DNA of 5,854 bases from CAZWRV01 sp964636325 (GTDB lineage Bacteria; Verrucomicrobiota; Lentisphaeria; Victivallales; GWF2-50-93): assembly GCA_964636325.1 (NCBI GenBank), contig CAZWRV010000169.1:1-5854 (forward strand). The letters run 5' to 3'. A program made the translations under genes and the position numbers. The notes below the pieces were generated by a model. That model had not been told where the DNA came from. It ran no database searches and worked only from the letters and a program-made list of their open reading frames with translations. Positions 1 to 4,235 of this stretch are shown in pieces; positions within the stretch are counted from its first letter, which is position 1, and every line of letters begins with the position of its first letter.

Positions 1-40
1 ACATTCCTGTCTGCGCAATCCGCAGGTAGGAATACCTGCG
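1..40. repeat. Overlapping small hairpins at left edge
   Basis: A perfect 8-bp stem CGCAGGTA / TACCTGCG with loop GGAA spans 21-40. Its left arm can instead pair CGCAG (21-25) with CTGCG (11-15). At 1-10, ACA-TTCC-TGT looks like the inner part of a third hairpin cut by the window edge; its loop TTCC is the complement of GGAA. The mirror-image loops suggest one repeat family in two orientations. No T-run follows, so these are not intrinsic terminators. Confidence 0.55.
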
Positions 41-48
41 CTACTTTA

Positions 49-106
49 AGTTTCTCCCCGACAGAACTGGCGGATTTCCCCGCCAGAGCGGCACTCCTCT
101 GAAACT
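49..106. repeat. AGTTTC-bounded hairpin element, copy A
   Basis: The copy starts with AGTTTCT (49-55), then four variable bases, then GACAGAACTG (60-69). Next is a 7-bp stem CTGGCGG / CCGCCAG (67-73 with 80-86). It ends with CTGAAACT (99-106), whose GAAACT is the inverse complement of the opening AGTTTC. The same order and spacing recur at 173-220, so this is a true repeat unit with short terminal inverted repeats. I do not recognise a named family. Confidence 0.6.
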
Positions 107-178
107 CGATTCCTTTCGGTGGAGGGTTGAGCCAAGCTCAACCGCGGCTCAGCACGGCTTCGCCCTCCATCGAGTTTC
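101..178. repeat. Nested inverted repeat between element copies A and B
   Basis: GAAACTCGA (101-109) pairs with TCGAGTTTC (170-178). Inside it, TGGAGGG (120-126) pairs with CCCTCCA (163-169), separated by a one-sided bulge at 110-119. At the core GTTGAGC-CAA-GCTCAAC (126-142) makes a 7-bp hairpin. TGAGCC (128-133) can alternatively pair with GGCTCA (146-151). The outer arms are shared with the ends of copies A and B. The whole could fold as a branched RNA of about 78 nt, or be a cruciform-prone intergenic repeat. No promoter or terminator is visible, so it is called only as a repeat. Confidence 0.5.
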
Positions 179-220
179 TGAACGACAGAACTGCGAATCT
201 CGCAGATGGCCACTGAAACT
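173..220. repeat. AGTTTC-bounded hairpin element, copy B
   Basis: AGTTTCT (173-179), four variable bases and GACAGAACTG (184-193) match copy A exactly in sequence and spacing. The internal hairpin is CTGCGA-ATC-TCGCAG (191-205). It differs from copy A in sequence but keeps its pairing, which is what compensatory change would produce. The copy closes with CACTGAAACT (211-220). Confidence 0.6.
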
Positions 221-321
221 TGGACATCTTTGCCTTTATCTTTGTTGCTGTCTTTGTCGAATTCAAGGCTGGGTGATTACGGATTACGATTCGAATCCGC
301 CTAGTCTGACCCACTCGACCG

Positions 322-358
322 AGTTTTTCGCCGACAAAACTGCGGACGGCTCAGACAG
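322..358. repeat. AGTTTC-bounded hairpin element, degraded copy C
   Basis: AGTTTTT (322-328), four variable bases and GACAAAACTG (333-342) differ from copies A and B by one base in each block and keep the 4-base spacing. The hairpin is decayed: CTGCG (340-344) faces CTCAG (350-354) with one mismatch. No closing GAAACT is found, so the right end is uncertain. It is read as an older, partial copy. Confidence 0.45.
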
Positions 359-431
359 GCTCTCCGGACCCATTTTGCAATTAATCCGCGAAGTGATAGC
401 TTAAAGCATGGAAGTCTAAAGCAAATACACC

Positions 432-439
432 AAGGGGGG
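432..439 (+). promoter_or_regulatory. Shine-Dalgarno site that sets the lipoprotein start
   Basis: AAGGGGGG lies 7 bases before ATG 447. The in-frame TTG at 441 would be only one base away, too close, so ATG 447 is the better start. Confidence 0.6.
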
Positions 440-446
440 CTTGACC

Positions 447-1193
447 ATGTATTCAAACGCATTCCGGCTCTTGCCGCTGATATTCTTCGCGCCTGTCTTG
501 GCCTTCGGGCTGCTGTCCTGCAGGAGCTACGACGACGTCAGCGGCCCGCAGTCGGCCATGCCGGTGGACGAGCTGATGTCGAAAATGCGGAAGTCCTTCG
601 ACCCTAACGGCGTCCTGCAGAACGCGAAGGCATACTACCTCAGGCAGAAGCTGCAGTCCGAAGGCGGGCAGACCTTCATAGAGATGACGTTCAAGTTCCC
701 CGACAAGTCCAGGACCGTGACGACCGTCGACGGGAAGATACAGTCCCTTCTGGTCTACAACGGCGGCAAGTGCTGGATGATCGACGGCAACGGCGAGAAG
801 AGGCAGATGCAGGGAGAGGATCTCGAAAGATTCAAGCTCTTCAACGCTCTAGGCGCCTGCGCGAATATCGACTTGAAGGAAATATTCGAGAAGGTATACG
901 TCTTTGACGACGACGAGGGGCCCGAGAAATATTACAGGGTCGTATGCATCCCGAAGTTCAAGGACCTGGCGCCGATCGCGATATATGTCGGCAAGGACGA
1001 CTACCTTACCAAGAAGATAGTCACTAGGAAGGCCGGGCTCTCATACGTCGTCGAGACAAAGAAATATTCGCTGGTCAGGGGCGTCATGATCGCCTCCGAG
1101 ACCGAAATATTTTATGCCGCGGACCGAGAACGCCTGACGGTCGTTGAATACAGGCTCGACCCCGAGACCGAAGACGCGATGTTCGAGCCGTGA
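447..1193 (+). CDS. Lipoprotein with probable LolA/LolB-like fold
   Basis: This 248-residue protein is probably anchored in the cell envelope. Residues 1-25 form a lipoprotein signal peptide: one arginine (R7), a hydrophobic core at about 8-23, and the lipobox LLSC with acylated Cys25. The mature part has a helical lead-in (about 36-50), then alternating strands that use short polar and hydrophobic runs (YYLRQKL, FIEMTFKFPDKSR, LLVYNGGKCWMID), and later VGKDDYLTKKIV and YSLVRGVMIASETEIFY. This order of strands, 'you have a value, weigh the tissue, reach the statement', recalls the LolA/LolB/RseB half-barrel that binds acyl chains, seen in outer-membrane lipoprotein-sorting proteins. That match is by pattern only. 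The remaining cysteines (two at about 108-138, one near 165) have no evident pairing. It may be co-transcribed with the synthase-like gene 130 bases on. Whether it carries lipids, is structural, or has another role is unknown. Presence of a lipoprotein gene is near certain; the fold is an inference. Confidence 0.8.
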   Translation: MYSNAFRLLPLIFFAPVLAFGLLSCRSYDDVSGPQSAMPVDELMSKMRKSFDPNGVLQNAKAYYLRQKLQSEGGQTFIEMTFKFPDKSRTVTTVDGKIQSLLVYNGGKCWMIDGNGEKRQMQGEDLERFKLFNALGACANIDLKEIFEKVYVFDDDEGPEKYYRVVCIPKFKDLAPIAIYVGKDDYLTKKIVTRKAGLSYVVETKKYSLVRGVMIASETEIFYAADRERLTVVEYRLDPETEDAMFEP

Positions 1194-1197
1194 TAAT

Positions 1198-1226
1198 CTC
1201 TCACGAAGTCGCAAAGGCACAAAGAA
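1198..1226. repeat. Probable dispersed intergenic repeat fragment
   Basis: The purine-rich stretch after the lipoprotein stop (TCTCACGAAG, TCGCAAAGG, CACAAAGAAA) has an imperfect ten-base rhythm around GCAAAG / CACAAAG. Similar 'cacggagacgcagagg' strings are frequent between genes in several environmental bacterial genomes. Recognition is from general familiarity; copy number in this genome cannot be seen here. Confidence 0.35.
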
Positions 1227-1288
1227 ATCAATTGTGAATCTTAATCTATTGGCTGCACTTAACCTCGACTGCCGTTTATTTGATTCGC

Positions 1289-1333
1289 GACGGCAAAGCC
1301 GTCGGCGCAAAAGCGCCGTGGGGATGGCCATCC
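1289..1333. repeat. Three tandem dyads at the start of the synthase-like gene
   Basis: Three dyads stand side by side: GACGGC-AAA-GCCGTC (1289-1303), CGGCGC-AAAA-GCGCCG (1303-1318), and the perfect palindrome GGATGGCCATCC (1322-1333). The last contains the proposed ATG start (1324). Adjacent A-loop mini-hairpins of this type look like a modular intergenic repeat that has landed at the gene's 5' end. As RNA they could also mask the start codon. Confidence 0.6.
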
Positions 1334-2274
1334 TGTTGTCCATATGTGCCACCTGCGCTGCCGGAGATGATGACGCCAGCAGGCCGAAGGCGCCCGAAAG
1401 CGAAGGCTTCTGGGAGGGCATAGGCAACTTCTTCCTTCCACATGCCGAGAAACGGGAGATTCTTCTTGTGAAGGACACAAAGTATTTCCGGGTTACGGTC
1501 GAGGTCGATTCGGAGAGGCTGCGCCATCTGGTCTTCAATCCGAACCACGGCTCGCAGGGGATATGGAATCCTGCCGAGCCAGAATCGCTCTGCTCTAAAT
1601 ACTGCCAGTTCACCTCGCTCTGCCTGCCGATCGCCGGTAGGGAGCCGGAGAGCGCGCTTTTCATCGGGCTCGGCGCCGGAATAATCCCGATGTATCTGCG
1701 GCGCAACTGTCCGGAAACACTTATCGACATCGTTGAAATCGACGAAGGCATCCCCGGAATCGCCGAAGAGTTCTTCTCCTTCAAGAAGGATGACAGGATG
1801 CGCCTCCAGATAGCCGACGGACGCGAATATGCGAACCGCTGCGACAAGAAATATGACGCTGTCTTCATAGACGCCTATACGGCGGACAGAATCCCCTTCC
1901 AGCTCACCACGCTGGAGTTCTTCAGGAAGATTCACGGAATCTTGAACTCCGGGGGAGTGATGACTGCTAACATCGCTAAACTGACCGGCGACGAGTTTGT
2001 CAGGGCGGAGCTGAAGACCGTCATGGAGGTATTCCCCGGCATGAAAGTCTTTGCCAACGAGGCGAGAACCAGCTACATCGTCTTTGCAGTCAAGGACGGC
2101 GCCCCAGACATCGCCGCGCTGGAAAAGAACATCGCCGCCGGAAACTACGGGAAGCTCGGGTTCGAAATGAAGGATCTTATGCCCTCCCTGATGCCCGACA
2201 AAGACCTGAGGGAATATATCGGCGATGCGGCCGTGCTAACAGACGATTACGCTCCCGTGGAGACGATGAAGTGA
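1324..2274 (+). CDS. Spermidine-synthase-like Rossmann protein, split-off half of the fused MFS/synthase family
   Basis: With ATG 1324 the protein has 316 residues. A short hydrophobic lead (2-14, ending CAAG) suggests export or is repeat-derived. The synthase-like body starts near 44 (REILLVKDTKYFRVTV), followed by HLVFN and GSQG (68-79). The nucleotide-binding loop is GLGAG (115-119), the acidic ligand is VEID (137-140), then ADGREY (164-169) and DAVFIDAY (178-185). DRIPFQLTT (188-196) replaces the DP of true aminopropyltransferases and matches the fused MFS/synthase proteins. The end, LTDDYAPVE, is also typical of them. The fold would bind S-adenosylmethionine or its decarboxylated form; the acceptor is unknown, and polyamine synthesis is not supported. 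The start is uncertain: no good ribosome site precedes ATG 1324, GTG 1318 or GTG 1234, and the frame is open back to 1144. The matching membrane half is encoded 150 bases downstream. Confidence 0.82.
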   Translation: MAILLSICATCAAGDDDASRPKAPESEGFWEGIGNFFLPHAEKREILLVKDTKYFRVTVEVDSERLRHLVFNPNHGSQGIWNPAEPESLCSKYCQFTSLCLPIAGREPESALFIGLGAGIIPMYLRRNCPETLIDIVEIDEGIPGIAEEFFSFKKDDRMRLQIADGREYANRCDKKYDAVFIDAYTADRIPFQLTTLEFFRKIHGILNSGGVMTANIAKLTGDEFVRAELKTVMEVFPGMKVFANEARTSYIVFAVKDGAPDIAALEKNIAAGNYGKLGFEMKDLMPSLMPDKDLREYIGDAAVLTDDYAPVETMK

Positions 2275-2424
2275 GAAGGTTCAGATTTCCGGGGACGGAG
2301 CAAGAGAAAAAGTTTGCCGGAATTGGGAAAAGCTTTTACTCTGCCAATTGGGATCGTCGCCACGAAAACTTAATTTATACTCATTTAGCGTGCGAATATC
2401 CATCCGGCCATCCAAGTGACGGCG
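2275..2424. other. Spacer between synthase-like and membrane genes
   Basis: The spacer holds AATTGGGA twice (2321-2328, 2346-2353), the palindrome AAAAGCTTTT (2328-2337), and the inverted pair AATTGG / CCAATT (2321-2326 with 2344-2349). A TTGGGA (2348-2353) stands 17 bases before TAATTT (2371-2376), and TATACT lies at 2376-2381. This may be a weak promoter for the membrane gene. I see no terminator, so read-through from upstream is also possible. Confidence 0.35.
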
Positions 2425-3027
2425 ATGCATCTGCATGGGAAAATTTATTTCGCGGCAGTTTTTCTTGCGGGCTTTGCGGTGATGTCGTTCGAGATACTCG
2501 GCAGCCGCGTATTGATTCCTGAGTTCGGCGGCTCGATCGAGGTCTGGGGCGCGCTGATCTCAGTCTTTCTCGCCGGGCTTAGCGCCGGCTATGCGGCCGG
2601 AGGAAGGCTTGCCGACCGCTTTCCGGAGCCACGCATGATGTCATGGCTGCTTCTTGCCCCGGCGCTTCTCATGGTCTCGTTCCCGTCCTATGGAACTGCA
2701 GCCTGCCAGGGGCTGGCGGCGCTGAGGCTTGAAGCGAAATGGGGCGCTCTGGCGGCGTCAATGCTGCTGTTCTTTCTTCCATGCGTATTCTGCGGCGCAG
2801 CAGTGCCTTTCGCCGTGCGGATGATCGCGCCGGACAACTCAAGGATCGGATCTGCCGCCGGCTCGGTCTACGCATTATCCAGCGCCGGAAGCATCGCCGG
2901 AACGCTCTTCGCGTCCTTCTATCTGATAGGCTGGATGGGCGTCAAGCTTGCGATAGTTCTGACTGGAGCGGTGCTGCTTGCCGCCTGGGCGCTGTCGCTG
3001 GCGGCTGGAAAAAAGAGTCCCTCCTGA
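2425..3027 (+). CDS. Six-helix membrane protein, half of the fused MFS/spermidine synthase family
   Basis: The 200-residue protein is almost wholly hydrophobic, with six predicted helices at about 7-30, 40-59, 71-90, 107-131, 144-168 and 173-194. The start carries the family signature: MSFEILGSRVLIPEFGGS (20-37), then VWGALISVFLAGLSAGY (40-56) and GGRLADR (59-65). In known relatives this block is the N-terminal part of one chain of roughly 500 residues that continues into a synthase domain. Here it stops after helix 6 with the tail GKKSPS, and the synthase-like part is a separate upstream gene. Six helices place both ends on one side, by charge probably the cytoplasm. ATG 2425 is preferred over GTG 2416 three codons earlier; neither has a good ribosome site. 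The transported or sensed molecule, if any, is unknown. It could be a scaffold holding the synthase-like partner at the membrane. Confidence 0.8.
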   Translation: MHLHGKIYFAAVFLAGFAVMSFEILGSRVLIPEFGGSIEVWGALISVFLAGLSAGYAAGGRLADRFPEPRMMSWLLLAPALLMVSFPSYGTAACQGLAALRLEAKWGALAASMLLFFLPCVFCGAAVPFAVRMIAPDNSRIGSAAGSVYALSSAGSIAGTLFASFYLIGWMGVKLAIVLTGAVLLAAWALSLAAGKKSPS

Positions 3028-3047
3028 AACGCCATCCGCAGTTTTTA

Positions 3048-3097
3048 AGCCGATTGCGGCCGGACGCAGACGGCCGCAGCCGATTGCAGCCGTTTTT
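3048..3097 (+). terminator. Possible intrinsic terminator after the membrane gene, flanked by a direct repeat
   Basis: TGCGGCCG (3055-3062) and CGGCCGCA (3071-3078) make an 8-bp GC stem with an 8-base loop. Five T follow at 3093-3097, but 14 bases beyond the stem, which is far for a standard terminator. A 15-base direct repeat with one mismatch, AGCCGATTGCGGCCG (3048-3062) and AGCCGATTGCAGCCG (3078-3092), overlaps the stem and offers other pairings closer to the T-run. Confidence 0.4.
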
Positions 3098-3123
3098 CTG
3101 AAGATCATGAAAATGCCAGTCTG

Positions 3124-3151
3124 TTGCGTTATTCGGATCCCATCCTATATT
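3124..3151 (+). promoter_or_regulatory. Candidate promoter of the isomerase gene
   Basis: TTGCGT (3124-3129), a 16-base spacer and TATATT (3146-3151) resemble a sigma-70 promoter; TATTAT (3148-3153) is an alternative -10 with spacing 18. Transcription would start near 3158, giving a leader of about 28 bases. The -35 box is weak. Confidence 0.4.
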
Positions 3152-3185
3152 ATCCGCCTTTCAACCCCCAAATCATGGAGTGCTT

Positions 3186-4097
3186 ATGGCAGAGACGATA
3201 GACAGGAAGAACCACAAGGACATCAGGATCGGGACGCTCGCTTCGGCGTCCAGCGGCGCAAATTATCTGGCCCAGATAATTCCGCACGGGTTCGAGAGCT
3301 TCTCACTCACGTTCTGGCAGACGATCGGGGATGTCAACGTCAAGAAGTATGCCGAGGAGGTCAAAAAGGTCCTCGAAGGCACGGACTGCGTGATCAGCTC
3401 GGTCGGAATCTTCGGCAACCCGCTAGAGAGCGGGGAAAAGGACAAGGATACTCTGAAGGGATGGAAGCTCCTGATCGACAACGCCCACCTCTTCGGCTGC
3501 GACATCGTCGCCGGATTCGCAGGAAGGCTCAGGAACAAGAGGATAGACGAGTCGATGCCCGTCTTCAAGAAGGTCTTCGGGGACCTCGTAAAACGCGCCG
3601 AGGACAAGGGCGTCAGGATAGCGCTTGAGAACTGCGACATGGGCGGCGACTGGAACGCCGGCGACTGGAACATCGCGCAGTTCCCGGTCGCATGGGAGAT
3701 GATGTTCGACGCCGTCCCGTCGAAGAACCTGGGACTCGAGTGGGAGCCCTGCCATCAGATGGTCAAGCTCATCGATCCGATGCCACAGCTCAAGAAGTGG
3801 GTCGGCAAGATCTTCCACATCCACGGCAAGGACGCCACAGTCCACTGGGACGTCGTCCGCGAATACGGCATCAGGGGCCCCAAGCCCTTCGCATTCCACA
3901 GGACGCCCGGATTCGGCGACTCCGACTGGACCGCCATCATATCCGACCTCAGGATGGGCGGCTTCAAAGGATCGATCGACATCGAAGGCTGGCACGACCC
4001 GGTCTACCGCGGCGAACTGGAGATGACCGGCCAGGTCTACTCGCTCAACTACCTCAAGCAGTGCAGAGGCGGGACATACATCGAAAACCCTAAGTGA
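3186..4097 (+). CDS. Sugar phosphate isomerase/epimerase-like TIM-barrel protein
   Basis: The 303-residue protein has the xylose-isomerase-like TIM barrel of the AP-endonuclease-2 superfamily (Pfam PF01261 type). It has no signal peptide, so it should be cytoplasmic. Strands are visible at 13-18 (IRIGTL), 68-75 (CVISSVGI), 106-110, 143-148, 182-185, 209-213 and 263-267. Likely divalent-metal ligands are Glu148 (ALENCD), Glu187 (EWEPCHQ), His213 (FHIHGKD) and Glu267 (IDIEGWHDP). Many relatives carry Asp in the 'DPSH' position where this one has Glu187, with His190 two residues after Pro188. The insert GGDWNAGDWN (153-162) and the block GPKPFAFHRTPGFGDSDW (231-248) match a conserved subfamily I associate with planctomycete and verrucomicrobial genomes. 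The substrate is unknown. ATG 3186 is chosen because GGAG (3177-3180) lies 5 bases before it; GTG 3180 would overlap that site. The gene stands alone between its own promoter and terminator. Confidence 0.88.
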   Translation: MAETIDRKNHKDIRIGTLASASSGANYLAQIIPHGFESFSLTFWQTIGDVNVKKYAEEVKKVLEGTDCVISSVGIFGNPLESGEKDKDTLKGWKLLIDNAHLFGCDIVAGFAGRLRNKRIDESMPVFKKVFGDLVKRAEDKGVRIALENCDMGGDWNAGDWNIAQFPVAWEMMFDAVPSKNLGLEWEPCHQMVKLIDPMPQLKKWVGKIFHIHGKDATVHWDVVREYGIRGPKPFAFHRTPGFGDSDWTAIISDLRMGGFKGSIDIEGWHDPVYRGELEMTGQVYSLNYLKQCRGGTYIENPK

Positions 4098-4139
4098 ACG
4101 GCCGCACCTTGCCCGGGAAAAGATTACCGGCGAAAATCC

Positions 4140-4168
4140 CAGCCCGCCGTCCGGCGGGCTGTTTTTTT
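4140..4168 (+). terminator. Strong intrinsic terminator of the isomerase gene
   Basis: CAGCCCGCC-GTCC-GGCGGGCTG (4140-4161) is a perfect 9-bp stem with a 4-base loop followed directly by seven T (4162-4168). It ends 71 bases after the isomerase stop. Read on the minus strand the same stem is followed by GGATTTTC, so it may weakly end pyruvate kinase transcripts as well. Confidence 0.9.
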
Positions 4169-4235
4169 CCCCATCAAATCCCATCTTCTCTTCGAATTGT
4201 GGAGAAACGGGCCTGCTCCCTGGCTGCCGGATATT

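Larger units (their letters stand above)
1..446. other. Gene-free upstream region rich in small hairpin repeats
   Basis: No credible reading frame is present on either strand. The stretch holds edge hairpins (1-40), three copies of an AGTTTC-bounded element (49-106, 173-220, 322-358), a nested inverted repeat (101-178), a tandem GATTACG pair (275-288) next to the palindrome GATTCGAATC (288-297), and a short ACTCG-AC-CGAGT stem running into five T (313-328). Only weak promoter-like sequence precedes the lipoprotein gene: TTGCAA at 375-380 without a good -10 box. The concentration of dyads suggests a landing zone for dispersed intergenic repeats rather than a dedicated control region. Confidence 0.7.

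Noticed and set aside
281..310. TTCGAATCC resembling a tRNA T-loop, possible tRNA end or attachment site
   Set aside because: The flanking bases cannot form the 5-bp T-stem and no acceptor, D or anticodon arm can be built around it.
313..328. Terminator-like ACTCG-AC-CGAGT followed by five T
   Set aside because: The stem has 5 bp and a 2-base loop, too small and strained, and the T-run overlaps the AGTTTTT of element copy C.
49..358. CRISPR array
   Set aside because: Repeats are only partly conserved, intervals are 124 and 149 bases, and no cas gene is present.
1144..1323. Extension of the synthase-like protein back to TTG 1144
   Set aside because: It would overlap the lipoprotein gene by 50 bases, has no ribosome site, and most of the added residues come from repeat DNA.
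1276..1935. Minus-strand frame of 219 codons opposite the synthase-like gene
   Set aside because: The plus strand carries conserved cofactor-binding motifs; the antisense product resembles no family and has no ribosome site.
2271..2522. Short plus-strand frame whose GTG overlaps the synthase-like stop
   Set aside because: The coupled start is tempting, but it runs out of frame into the conserved membrane gene and its product shows no domain or periodicity.
3423..4184. Long minus-strand frame (253 codons) opposite the isomerase
   Set aside because: It lies antisense to a clear TIM-barrel gene and across its terminator. Its translation is valine-, leucine- and aspartate-rich with no recognisable motif, as expected from the codon bias of the true gene.
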